A stretch of 64,000 bases of DNA. It comes from an uncultured Tateyamaria sp. Lineage in GTDB: Bacteria > Pseudomonadota > Alphaproteobacteria > Rhodobacterales > Rhodobacteraceae. The position numbers and the translations under genes were made by a program. The stretch covers positions 1,956,501-2,020,500 of the forward strand of contig NZ_CANNDS010000001.1 in the NCBI RefSeq assembly GCF_947503415.1. The letters run 5' to 3'. This document shows positions 44,949-53,237 of the stretch, one piece after another; position 1 is the stretch's first letter, and each line of letters opens with the position of its first letter. Under the pieces are notes generated by a model. The model had not been told where the DNA came from. It worked only from the letters and a program-made list of their open reading frames with translations, and did no database searches.

Positions 44949-45122
44949 ATGCAGATCGAAAGAACAGCCCTGACTGACGCCGCATCAAAGCGCCCCTTTT
45001 GCGCTTTGGAGTGTGATGGATGTACCGGAATGTGCCTCGCGCTCTACATGATGCTGAACCGGGACGAACAGGACGAGATGTGCCGCCGGTACAAAGCACG
45101 CACCGCACCACGCGTGCATTGA
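44949..45122 (+). CDS. 57-residue cysteine-rich protein between boxB and the flavodoxin
   Basis: This ATG frame has a good ribosome-binding site (GGGAGG, 44938-44943) and lies 11 bases after the boxB stop. The TGA stop at 45120-45122 lies 7 bases before the flavodoxin ATG. The product has five Cys: C18-x3-C22-x2-C25-x3-C29 and C45, within a short acidic/basic protein (core CALECDGCTGMC). Such spacing can bind zinc or an iron-sulfur cluster. I do not recognise a named family. Its position suggests a role in electron transfer or metal supply to BoxB. Confidence 0.65.
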   Translation: MQIERTALTDAASKRPFCALECDGCTGMCLALYMMLNRDEQDEMCRRYKARTAPRVH

Positions 45123-45129
45123 GGAGAAT

Positions 45130-45594
45130 ATGATGAAAGTTGGCATTTTTTACGGGTCCGAGACCGGCAATTCCGAGATGCTGTGCGAGGACATCGAGAC
45201 GGAGCTTGGTGATGGGTTCGAGTGCGATATCCAGAGCCTTGCGGATGTTGATCCGGCAGAGATGCAGAAGGACACATTCTACATCATTGTGACGTCGACC
45301 TATGGCAATGGCGATTTGCCTTCGACCGCGTTGCCGTTCGAAGAGGCGCTGACCGAAGGCAAGCCGGACCTCAAAGGCATCCGCTTTGCCATCTTTGGTC
45401 TGGGCGACATGGTGTTTGCCGAGACCTTCGCGCACGGGTCCATGAAGCTGGCCGAGATGATGAAGGCGCAAGGGGCAACCCAAGTGGGCGAGCGGGGCAT
45501 CCACGATGCGTCGGGCTTTGATATGCCCGAGGACATTGCCCTGCCGTGGGTGCAGGAGATCATGGGGCTGATGCAGGCGGACAAGGCCGCTTGA
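45130..45594 (+). CDS. Flavodoxin (MioC-like) in the box operon
   Basis: This 154-residue flavodoxin has the FMN phosphate loop GSETGNSE (residues 9-16), VTSTYGNGDLPST for the 50s/60s loop (about 56-68) and the FGLGD loop near residue 91. It is longer than E. coli MioC but of the same general type. It sits directly behind boxB and the Cys-rich protein, where an electron donor would be placed. The reductase that would reduce it is not in the window. ATG 45133 is an alternative start. Confidence 0.85.
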   Translation: MMKVGIFYGSETGNSEMLCEDIETELGDGFECDIQSLADVDPAEMQKDTFYIIVTSTYGNGDLPSTALPFEEALTEGKPDLKGIRFAIFGLGDMVFAETFAHGSMKLAEMMKAQGATQVGERGIHDASGFDMPEDIALPWVQEIMGLMQADKAA

Positions 45595-46013
45595 GCGACA
45601 AGTTTCGACATGAAATCCGGGTGACGTGGGGCGATTGCGACCCGGCCAAGATCGCCTATACCGCCCGTTTGCCGTGGTTTGCGCTGGATGCCATCAACGC
45701 GTGGTGGGAAGCGCATTTGGGCGGCGACGGATGGTATCAGCTGGAACTCGATCGCAATATTGGCACGCCCTTCGTTCATATGAGCATGGACTTTCGGTCA
45801 CCTGTGACGCCCTGCCATCGCCTGATCTGCGAGGTGTGGCCGAAACGGCTGGGCGACAAGTCCATCACTTTCCGCGTGGATGGGCGGCAGGATGGGATGC
45901 TGTGCTTTGAGGGGACATTCACTTGCGTCTTCATCATTGCCGACCAGTTCAAGAGCCAATCCGCACCCCCCGAACTGCGCGCCGTCATCGCGCCGCACAT
46001 CTGCGACATTTGA
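45591..46013 (+). CDS. 4-hydroxybenzoyl-CoA thioesterase-like hotdog protein
   Basis: This 140-residue hotdog-fold thioesterase has the motif WGDCDPAKIAY at about residues 13-23, with Asp17 in the catalytic position described for the Pseudomonas CBS3 enzyme. It probably hydrolyses aromatic CoA esters to free trapped CoA. The likely start is TTG 45591, which overlaps the flavodoxin stop (TTGA); the frame is open further upstream but that part is the flavodoxin shadow. Confidence 0.82.
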   Translation: MSDKFRHEIRVTWGDCDPAKIAYTARLPWFALDAINAWWEAHLGGDGWYQLELDRNIGTPFVHMSMDFRSPVTPCHRLICEVWPKRLGDKSITFRVDGRQDGMLCFEGTFTCVFIIADQFKSQSAPPELRAVIAPHICDI

Positions 46014-46071
46014 TCCGTTGAACCGGGGCGCTCGCGTCCTAAAACAACTGATAAGAAGAAGCTAAGTGCGC

Positions 46072-46962
46072 ATGACATCACCGAAACCCATACCAGACGG
46101 CGCAATCCCGATGATTGCACGCCTTGCCACCCGCGTCCGGGCCGCCCGCGAAGCGCTGGGCCTGCCGCGCCGCGAATTGTCGGAACGCTCGGGCGTGTCG
46201 CCGCGATATCTTGCGCAGCTTGAGGCGGGTGAGGGGAACATCTCTGTCATCTTGCTGGAGCGCGTGGCTACGGCGCTGAATGTCCGGATCGAGGAGTTGC
46301 TGTCCGAAAGCCCACCGATGGACGGCGATGTGACCCGCGTGGCGCGGCTGTATCAAGCGGCCCCTGCACAGGTACAGGGACGCGTGCGGGCACTGCTGGC
46401 CCCGCAGAACCCCGTGGCGCTCCGGGCGCAGCGCATTTGCCTTGTCGGATTGCGCGGTGCGGGCAAGTCCACACTGGGCCGACTGGCCGCGGACAAGCTG
46501 AAAATCCCCTTTGTCGAGTTGAACGGAGAGATCGAGGCCGAGGCGGGCATGCCTTTGTCCGAGGTCATGGCCCTGTACGGGCAGGACGGCTATCGCGCAT
46601 TGGAGGCGGAAGCCGTGTCGCGCATCGTGTCGCGCCACGACAAGCTGATCCTGGCTGTTGCGGGCGGGATCGTGACGGATGAGGCCGCTTACGACATGGT
46701 GCTCGAACGCTTCCATACGATTTGGGTCCGTACCAGTCCGGGTGAACATATGGCCCGCGTTCGCGCGCAGGGTGACTTGCGTCCGATGGAAGGCAATCCT
46801 GCTGCCATGGATCAGTTGAAGTCGCTTCTGGCGACCCGAGCCCCGGCCTATGAACGGTCTATGGCGCAGGTGGATACATCAACGAAGCCTGTGTCCACAT
46901 CGGTAAACGAATTGCTGGCCATCATCGCAAAACACCGCTTTCTCGAGGGGCTTGGTCCTTGA
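46072..46962 (+). CDS. boxR: Benzoyl-CoA-responsive repressor BoxR/BzdR
   Basis: This 296-residue protein fuses an N-terminal HTH-3 DNA-binding domain (about 15-75, with SERSGVSPRYLAQLEAGEGN) to a shikimate-kinase-like domain with Walker A GLRGAGKST near residues 126-134. In BzdR/BoxR this kinase-like domain senses benzoyl-CoA without catalysis. It closes the box operon and should repress it until benzoyl-CoA accumulates. ATG 46072 and GTG 46066 are both possible starts. Its stop overlaps the next gene start (TTGA). Confidence 0.93.
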   Translation: MTSPKPIPDGAIPMIARLATRVRAAREALGLPRRELSERSGVSPRYLAQLEAGEGNISVILLERVATALNVRIEELLSESPPMDGDVTRVARLYQAAPAQVQGRVRALLAPQNPVALRAQRICLVGLRGAGKSTLGRLAADKLKIPFVELNGEIEAEAGMPLSEVMALYGQDGYRALEAEAVSRIVSRHDKLILAVAGGIVTDEAAYDMVLERFHTIWVRTSPGEHMARVRAQGDLRPMEGNPAAMDQLKSLLATRAPAYERSMAQVDTSTKPVSTSVNELLAIIAKHRFLEGLGP

Positions 46963-47426
46963 CCATCCGCGTGGCGCCTTTGCAAACCGCATTCTGGCGC
47001 GCATGCGAGCGACTGTTGTACGTGCACACAACCCCGTGGGAGCTGGACGAGGCGCTGGTTGCTTGGGGCTATGGGATTGGCCCGTGCGAAGCGCAGGATC
47101 TGGTCGGATTGGATACGGTACTTGCCGCGCGGAGTGGCGGTGACGTCTCACCGATTTTGCCGCGCATGGTGGCTGAGGGGCGGTTGGGCAAGCGCTATGG
47201 TTGGGGATATTACCGGTATCCCGGCGGCGGTGGTGCGGTGATCGACCCGCTGATCGAGGATCTGATTTGCGAAGAGGCGTGGTTTGCCAAGGTTAAACGG
47301 CAAGAGTTGAGCGCCGAGGCTTTGGTCGCCCGTCTGCACGAGGATGTGCGCCAATTGTTGCAATCAGATGTTGAGGCCGCGGTGCGTTTGCTGCACTTCC
47401 CTGCCGATCAGATGGCCGCGATCTAG
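46959..47426 (+). CDS. Orphan C-terminal domain of 3-hydroxyacyl-CoA dehydrogenase
   Basis: This 155-residue protein aligns by eye only with the all-helical C-terminal (3HCDH) domain: TTPWELDEALVAWGYGIGPC (about 24-43), EAQDLVGLDTVLAAR and RMVAEGRLGKRYGWGYYRYP (about 69-88). The NAD-binding Rossmann domain is missing, and the upstream frame is boxR. TTG 46959 overlaps the boxR stop, so it is translated with boxR. Catalysis alone is unlikely. It may bind a CoA ester or partner with another dehydrogenase. The stop shares CTAG with the convergent gene. Confidence 0.7.
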   Translation: MTIRVAPLQTAFWRACERLLYVHTTPWELDEALVAWGYGIGPCEAQDLVGLDTVLAARSGGDVSPILPRMVAEGRLGKRYGWGYYRYPGGGGAVIDPLIEDLICEEAWFAKVKRQELSAEALVARLHEDVRQLLQSDVEAAVRLLHFPADQMAAI

Positions 47427-47908
47427 AGCGCAAGCAGGATCATCGTCGCGACACCCCATAGCGTCATTTGGTAATGCGTGTTTTGAGCCCCTTCGTGGCA
47501 GAACCAATAGCAGAAGTGGTTGCCCACGATCAGGAACCCGGCCCAGACGGCGGTGAACACCATGGTGCCCGCCATCGCTATGATCCGTCCGGTTTCTGCC
47601 TCTGCCATGCCCGCAAGTGCCATGATGAGCCCGATCACACCGGCCCAAAGCACCAGTGTTGCTATCAGCTCGGCACCGACAATGGCGCGAAACGCAAGCT
47701 GCTGCAGGGCGCGGTTGGTCACGGCGCGATGGGCGACATGGGCAAAGGCGTCGGGGTAGTCGGCCTTCATCCGCGTCATTTCCATCACCTCGGCGGTGTA
47801 GGTTTCGTTCACGGATGGATGCAGGATGTTGTCGCGCACGCCCAGCGTCAGCCATGCCGCGACAAGACCGGTGGCAAGGGCCTGCGCGGCGATCAGCATC
47901 TGGTCCAT
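47423..47908 (-). CDS. DUF2165-type small integral membrane protein
   Basis: This 161-residue protein has four hydrophobic segments (about 3-22, 70-95, 105-130 and 140-161) and the conserved HFCYWFCHEGAQNTHYQMTL near residues 131-150. I recognise this as the COG5477/DUF2165 family of predicted membrane proteins. The function is unknown. Its stop codon overlaps the convergent 3HCDH-domain gene on CTAG at 47423-47426. Confidence 0.7.
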   Translation of the reverse strand: MDQMLIAAQALATGLVAAWLTLGVRDNILHPSVNETYTAEVMEMTRMKADYPDAFAHVAHRAVTNRALQQLAFRAIVGAELIATLVLWAGVIGLIMALAGMAEAETGRIIAMAGTMVFTAVWAGFLIVGNHFCYWFCHEGAQNTHYQMTLWGVATMILLAL

Positions 47909-47939
47909 CCCGTGTCCTTTCGCGCTTTGGGGGCTTCAT

Positions 47940-47970
47940 AAAAAAGGGGCCGCGCAGTGGCGGCCCCTTT
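47940..47970 (-). terminator. Rho-independent terminator of the minus-strand SBP operon
   Basis: The arms AAAGGGGCCGC (47943-47953) and GCGGCCCCTTT (47960-47970) form an 11-bp perfect stem. On the minus strand the stem is followed by a run of six T. It ends transcription after the binding-protein gene at 47991-49655. Confidence 0.88.
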
Positions 47971-47990
47971 GAATTGATCGTGATCCTGGA

Positions 47991-49655
47991 TCAGGTCCAG
48001 GCGATTTGCTCGGGCCGGATTTCGAACGTGATGTGGTGTTCGCCACCCACCAGACCTTCTTTGGTGTGGTTGTACAGCGAGCGCCAGTAAGGCTGGATCG
48101 TCACGCCTTCGTCCTGCAGCAGCTTCTGACCGACAGCCATCAGCTCGCGGCGGGCATCGACATCCGGGGTTGCCAGCGCTTGCTCCAGCAGGCTGTCGAA
48201 CTCTTCGTTGGCAAAGCCAAACTCGTTCCACGCCTCGCCCGAGCGATAGGCCAGCGCCCAGATCTGCACACCCAGTGGCCGCGGGTTCCAGTTAGTCGAG
48301 CTGAACGGATACTGCGCCCAGTCGTTCCAGAAGGTCGAGCCGGGCAGGATCGTCCGTTTGACCTTGATGCCTGCATCACGCAGCTGGGCTGCCACCGCAT
48401 CGGTGGTGTCCTTGCGCCATGCGTCGTCGATCGAAGTCAGCTCGTGCTCGTAGTCGCCCATGCCGGCTTCGTCCATCAGGGCCTTGGCCGCTGCGGGATC
48501 AACCGTGCGCGGTTCGATTTCCGCGTATTCCGGGTGCATTGGACCGACATGGTGGTTTTCGGCCACGATGCCGCGCCCGGCATAGCCCAGTTCCAGAAGC
48601 ACCGCGTTGTCCACGGCCATGGAAATCGCTTTGCGCACCCGCACGTCTTCGTAAGGGCGCACGCCATCGACTTCGGCCAGCTGGTTCGGGCGGATCACGA
48701 TGGTCGCACCAGTTGCGATCTCGTTGCGCTGCCAACCGTCCAAGGTGTCCATGATGTCGATGAAGTCACCTTCGATCGAATAAAGCATGTCGACTTCTTC
48801 GGCTTCGGAGGCCGCAACCCACGCCGCAGGATCGGTGCCGTAGTCGATGAACTCGACGCGATCGAGGTACGGTCCACCAAACACTTCGGTGCCCCACCAT
48901 GTGTGGTCCTCGTTCTTGACCAGCACGGCTTTGACGCCAACTTCGAGCGATTCTGGCAGGTAAGGGCCGGTGCCGATGGGGCTGTCGATGTTGTCGACCG
49001 AGGTGTCGGGGTGGATGATCGCGGCCGGATAGTCAGCCATGCCAGCGATCAGGGTGATGTCCGGCGCAGGCAGGTTCAGTTTGACCGTTGTGGCATCGAC
49101 CACTTCGATTGCACCGACGATGGCCTTGTTCGTATCGCCGTCGATCAGCGTGGCAAAGCGGCCTGCCATCGAGTTGCCTTCGACGTCCTTGTCGCACCAT
49201 GCAGAGATGTTGCGTGCCACGTCTTCCGCAGTGAAGTCGTCGCCATTGTTCCACTTCACACCCGAACGGACGGTCAGTGTGTATTCTGTGGCATCGTCGT
49301 TGACTTCCCAGCTTTCCAGCAGGCGTGGCGTGAAGGTGCCGTCGTTCTCGAAATGCACGAGGTACTCTTGCCATCCGCGTGCGACGTTGGCGATCTGCGA
49401 CCAGTCATATGTGCGGGGATCCTTGAGGGCCCGGACCTCTTGCTGGATGCGGACCGTGCCACCTTGCGAGTGCGCTGCGGCTTGTGCTGCGGGCGCTGTC
49501 AGGCCCAGCATGCCGTAAGCGGTGGCAGCGGTGGCGCCGAACGCGCTGGCCGTGGCCAGAAACTCGCGGCGGTTGATCGGATCAGTGCCGACTTTGGCGG
49601 CCGAATCCACGATGGATTGCGGCAGCGGCTTGCCGGTACGGGTTACAAAGGTCAT
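47991..49655 (-). CDS. ABC-type oligopeptide-family substrate-binding protein (Tat signal)
   Basis: This 554-residue SBP_bac_5 protein has a twin-arginine signal: [14 protein letters not shown] (residues 27-40), then a hydrophobic stretch ending PAAQAAAHS. The body has the family blocks [20 protein letters not shown] (about 114-133) and [13 protein letters not shown]. It closes a minus-strand operon of catabolic genes and probably delivers their substrate. No permease or ATPase genes accompany it, so it must use transport parts encoded elsewhere. Confidence 0.87.
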   Translation of the reverse strand: MTFVTRTGKPLPQSIVDSAAKVGTDPINRREFLATASAFGATAATAYGMLGLTAPAAQAAAHSQGGTVRIQQEVRALKDPRTYDWSQIANVARGWQEYLVHFENDGTFTPRLLESWEVNDDATEYTLTVRSGVKWNNGDDFTAEDVARNISAWCDKDVEGNSMAGRFATLIDGDTNKAIVGAIEVVDATTVKLNLPAPDITLIAGMADYPAAIIHPDTSVDNIDSPIGTGPYLPESLEVGVKAVLVKNEDHTWWGTEVFGGPYLDRVEFIDYGTDPAAWVAASEAEEVDMLYSIEGDFIDIMDTLDGWQRNEIATGATIVIRPNQLAEVDGVRPYEDVRVRKAISMAVDNAVLLELGYAGRGIVAENHHVGPMHPEYAEIEPRTVDPAAAKALMDEAGMGDYEHELTSIDDAWRKDTTDAVAAQLRDAGIKVKRTILPGSTFWNDWAQYPFSSTNWNPRPLGVQIWALAYRSGEAWNEFGFANEEFDSLLEQALATPDVDARRELMAVGQKLLQDEGVTIQPYWRSLYNHTKEGLVGGEHHITFEIRPEQIAWT

Positions 49656-49785
49656 GTTCTTCCTCTCTGTTGGCGTCGCAAACGTGCGTTCGCGCCCTTA
49701 TGTGGCCGGGGTGAGTGCCCGACCTTATCGGTGTTGCAGTTGACCTGCGTTTTTTCGCCTCCCCTTGATGGGGGACGCCCGGACT

Positions 49786-50658
49786 TCAAACGATCAGGCG
49801 CATGGCGTCAACCCCATCGTCGGGAGTTGCAGAGACACAAATACTCGACAAAACACGCGGTTCTTTGTGATTCCACGCCGTTCCCCGGTGCAAAACCGCC
49901 CTTTGGTCCCAGATGAGCACGTCACCGACCTGCCATTGATGGCTGTACACGTATTGACGCTGGGTGACGAAAGCGGTCAGTTCGTCGATCAGGGCCGCCC
50001 CTGTTTCGGCGTCCATCCCTTCGACCGCATAAGCGTGGCTTGCAATATAAAGCGCCTCACCCCCGTTGACCGGGTTGCGCCAGACCGCACGCCACAACCG
50101 GTCGGGCCATTTGTGGAACATGGGCAGCGCCGCCAGGTCCGGGCTGATCCGCGCGCGGCTGTGCGCGTAGCGGTGCCAGAAGCCGGTGTCTTGAACTTTG
50201 GCCTTCAGATGCTGTGGCATGTCCGCCCAGCCTGCGCGGGTAGACGCAAGTTCGGTTGCGCCGCCAGTCATCGTCACGACACGCGCTGTCAGAATGTTGG
50301 TGAGCGCAGGTACCGGCAAGAAGGTACTGTCGGCGTGCCACAACATGTTGGCTTTCAGGTGCAGTGTATGCAGGTCCATTTCATCGGTGGTGCTGCCATC
50401 CTCCCGCACGTTGCTGACCTGTGGAACGGTGAACGCCTCATCCTTGTCCCGTTCGTCGGCAAGCCGGTCTTCGATGGGACCAAAGAAGTTGGCAAGCCGA
50501 ATGTGGGCCGTGTCGCTCAGGTCTTGGCCGCGAAACAGCAGTGCGGAATGCTCTTCAAAAAGCGCGCGGATATGGGTGTAGCCGGTGTGTTCAAGCGTGC
50601 TTAGGTCCACACCGTGTATTTCCACGCCAAAGCGGTCGGTAAGGGGTGTCATGCGCAT
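49786..50658 (-). CDS. TauD/TfdA-family Fe(II)/2-oxoglutarate dioxygenase
   Basis: This 290-residue dioxygenase has the facial-triad motif WHADST (about residues 107-112, HxD) and the distal His in RAVLHRG (about 252-258), followed by Arg in KEPRVLSS, which binds 2-oxoglutarate. The opening FGVEIHGVDLS is typical of TauD/TfdA enzymes. It hydroxylates a small organic acid or an N- or S-containing compound. Its ATG follows the FAD-oxidase stop with no gap. The substrate is unknown. Confidence 0.88.
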   Translation of the reverse strand: MRMTPLTDRFGVEIHGVDLSTLEHTGYTHIRALFEEHSALLFRGQDLSDTAHIRLANFFGPIEDRLADERDKDEAFTVPQVSNVREDGSTTDEMDLHTLHLKANMLWHADSTFLPVPALTNILTARVVTMTGGATELASTRAGWADMPQHLKAKVQDTGFWHRYAHSRARISPDLAALPMFHKWPDRLWRAVWRNPVNGGEALYIASHAYAVEGMDAETGAALIDELTAFVTQRQYVYSHQWQVGDVLIWDQRAVLHRGTAWNHKEPRVLSSICVSATPDDGVDAMRLIV

Positions 50659-52062
50659 CTACTTGGCCCCCTTGGCTTCGATCTGTTCCGGTGTCAGGTC
50701 TTTCACCGCGTCCCAGAACCGCGATTTCGGGCTGTTGAGCAGACCCTTCGGATCCATCCGTTTTTTCCACGCCAGATGCGTGTAATCGGCTTTGAGCCCG
50801 GCCCCTTCGACGTTCCATGTATGGGCGTCATAGACCGGGAACCCGTTGGCTTCGTATGTGGCGTTGATCTCGGCCAGCCGCTCGGGCGTGGTGAACCAGA
50901 TAATGGGCAGATCGAAGGTCACGATCTCTCCGCCGACACGTGCGAACTCATGGTGCATCCAGACATCATCGCCCAGTTTTGGCCGCAGCGCCGCGATAGC
51001 CTGCGGATCGGGCGGGATCGGGCAGCCCACTTGTTGGTAGGTGGCCGAGCGATCCGCTTTCAGCACTTGCAGCGTTGTGTGGTTGTAGCTGAAGTCGAAG
51101 ACGTGGGGCAGGCCCATGTCCTGACGCGCAGCATCTGTCATCATCAGGTCCACGTGGCCGCCTTGGGCGGTGATCAGCCTGCGAAACGCGTCCTGATCCT
51201 CTGCCGGGATCATGGAGACGAGCAGGTGTTTGTCCTTGCGGATATGGCCGTCGAGCTTGGGGAAGTAGGCGCAAATGCGGGCATCGACCGTGGTGATCAG
51301 CTTGGCGGCAATGTTGCCTGCCTGTGCGATGGTATGGCCGGTGGCATAGGCGGTGTCGTAAGCATCGAACGTTGCCATGCAGCCGACCCAGTCGCGTTTC
51401 GGCACCGTGCGCAAGGTGACCTCGGTGATCACGCCGTTCAGGCCCCAGGCGTGGTGGATGTGCAGGGTGTCGATCCCTTCAAAGACGCGCGGTTGCGGTT
51501 CCGCCTCGACCGACAGCGCAGTGAGCGCCATCAGGTTGCCGGGGTCGCGCAACGCGCCATTGGCAACAGACCCGATGCCCGCACTTCCGCCCGCCACAAA
51601 GCCGCCCACGGTTGCAATGTCCTGCGTGGACGGGAACATCGCCATCTCTTGTCCACTGTCCGCGAGTGCCGCATTGATGTCGGCCATCAGTGCGCCTGCT
51701 TCGGCCCGCACAAAACCGTCGCCGACCTCAAGCACCTTGTTCATGGCGGTGGTGTCGATGATCAGCCCACCCGCCATGGGCACGGATTGGCCATAGTTGC
51801 CAGTCCCGCCGCCACGCAGCACGATGGGGGCGTTGTGGGCATGGGCAGTTGCAAGCACATGCGCCATCTCATCGGGTGATTTGGGCCGCGCCACCAGATC
51901 GCCAAAGCAGGTTTTCAGCTCGGCGTTCAGGATGGGTGAATACCAGAAGAAGTCGCGGCTGCGCTTTTTGACCAACACGGGTTCGGCGATGGTCTCGACC
52001 GGCGCGAGGGCGGCAGCAAAGGCGTTCCAGTCGATATCGGTCTTGCCGGAAATTGAGGTCAT
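50659..52062 (-). CDS. FAD-linked oxidase (PCMH/GlcD-like)
   Basis: This 467-residue flavoprotein has the PCMH FAD domain: PIVLRGGGTGNYGQSVPMAG (about 79-98), RAEAGALMADINAAL and TVGGFVAGGSAGIG (about 151-164). The C-terminal half is a vanillyl-alcohol-oxidase or GlcD-like substrate domain. It likely oxidises a hydroxy acid, alcohol or amine produced within this operon. The ATG overlaps the amidohydrolase stop (ATGA). Confidence 0.85.
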   Translation of the reverse strand: MTSISGKTDIDWNAFAAALAPVETIAEPVLVKKRSRDFFWYSPILNAELKTCFGDLVARPKSPDEMAHVLATAHAHNAPIVLRGGGTGNYGQSVPMAGGLIIDTTAMNKVLEVGDGFVRAEAGALMADINAALADSGQEMAMFPSTQDIATVGGFVAGGSAGIGSVANGALRDPGNLMALTALSVEAEPQPRVFEGIDTLHIHHAWGLNGVITEVTLRTVPKRDWVGCMATFDAYDTAYATGHTIAQAGNIAAKLITTVDARICAYFPKLDGHIRKDKHLLVSMIPAEDQDAFRRLITAQGGHVDLMMTDAARQDMGLPHVFDFSYNHTTLQVLKADRSATYQQVGCPIPPDPQAIAALRPKLGDDVWMHHEFARVGGEIVTFDLPIIWFTTPERLAEINATYEANGFPVYDAHTWNVEGAGLKADYTHLAWKKRMDPKGLLNSPKSRFWDAVKDLTPEQIEAKGAK

Positions 52063-53237
52063 ATGAGTGTCTCCGTCGCGGGGCGCAGTGGGGTGCGCCC
52101 GGATATCAGGTCTGCGGTGTGGGTCACGGCGCAGGTCAGCAGGTCGGTGAGGGCGGCCCCGTCTACCGTGATGGGCGCTGCGCCAAGTGCGCGTGCAGCA
52201 TCCGTGGTGATCGCGGGCAGCCAGTCGCCCAAGGGCGGGTCCAGATGGGCGGTCACGCAGGCCAGTGCCAGAGCGGCGCGTGGATCATGCGCGCCGATGG
52301 GGCAGAAGGCGTCAGCCACGTTGTCCGACCCCACAACCACCGGCACACCGGCCGCACGCAGCTCGCGCAGTCGGGTGATCCCACGTCGGTCAGGCGTGCC
52401 GTCCGTGCGCCCCTGTAGGTAGAGGTTCGTGATCGGCAACGTGCATACAGTGATCCCGGCCCGCGCCAGCTTGTCTGCGATGCGTTTCACATCGTCCGTG
52501 GTGCGGTCCATCAGGCTGACGCAATGACCGCAAAGGATGGGGCGGGCGAAACGGGTCTCAAGCGCGACATCCGCGATGGTTTCCAGCCCATTCAGGTCGC
52601 CCAGGCCTTCGTCAACGTGGAAATCCAGCATCAGACCGTGGTGGGCGGCAATCTGAAACAGGCTCCGCAACCCGGCCTCGGTGTGTCGGTGCCCATAGAT
52701 GAAAGCGCCCGCAACGCCGTCGGTCAGAGCAAGAATGTCGCCCACCTTCTGGGCAAACTCAGGCGCGCGCCATTGGTCGATGCCGGTAAGGACGGCGAGT
52801 TGCAGGCCGGGATTGTCCTCGGCCATCTCGACCAGTACCGACCACCCGAGTGGCGGGGCAGGGTCGTCGCCCCAATCCACGTGGCTGCGGATCAGGGTAC
52901 AGCCGTTTTGCTGTGCTTCCCGCAGACCCCGACTTGCACGGCTGCGCAAATCGTTTTCGTCCCAGTACTTTTTGTCCGCATGCTGGCTGGAGATTGCGTG
53001 ATGCAGATCGCCGCCCACTTGGCCGATGCGGTTGATCGTATGACATTTGTCGAGGTGACAATGCGGTTCCACAAGGGCAGGCATCACCATGAGATGGGCG
53101 GCATCTGATGGATTGGTGAGACCGACCAGTTTGCCATCTCGGATCACAGGGGCGCCGCGCAGGCAGTCCCCCTCGGGCACCCCGCCAAAGGTGTCCGGCT
53201 TTGCGATCAGCGCTGCGGGAACAAGGATGTCAATCAT
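52059..53237 (-). CDS. Cytosine-deaminase-like amidohydrolase
   Basis: This 392-residue protein is of the amidohydrolase superfamily, cytosine deaminase/AtzC branch. It has the metal motif EPHCHLDKC (about 57-65), SHVDWGDDP (about 110-118), DFHVDEG (about 193-199), GHCVSL (about 226-231) and the late Asp in GSDNVADAF (about 301-309). It would remove ammonia or an amine from a cyclic or substituted N-compound. The start ATG 53237 overlaps the amidotransferase stop (ATGA); the 14 codons further upstream are that gene's shadow. Confidence 0.83.
   Translation of the reverse strand: MIDILVPAALIAKPDTFGGVPEGDCLRGAPVIRDGKLVGLTNPSDAAHLMVMPALVEPHCHLDKCHTINRIGQVGGDLHHAISSQHADKKYWDENDLRSRASRGLREAQQNGCTLIRSHVDWGDDPAPPLGWSVLVEMAEDNPGLQLAVLTGIDQWRAPEFAQKVGDILALTDGVAGAFIYGHRHTEAGLRSLFQIAAHHGLMLDFHVDEGLGDLNGLETIADVALETRFARPILCGHCVSLMDRTTDDVKRIADKLARAGITVCTLPITNLYLQGRTDGTPDRRGITRLRELRAAGVPVVVGSDNVADAFCPIGAHDPRAALALACVTAHLDPPLGDWLPAITTDAARALGAAPITVDGAALTDLLTCAVTHTADLISGRTPLRPATETLI

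Noticed and set aside
45130-45594. The flavodoxin as a fragment of a BoxA-type reductase
   Set aside because: It is a complete single flavodoxin domain with its own start and stop, and no ferredoxin or FNR-like domain is adjacent.
48006-49916. A 636-codon + strand frame over the binding-protein gene
   Set aside because: Antisense to a Tat-exported SBP_bac_5 protein with clear family motifs; no ribosome-binding site and no recognisable product.
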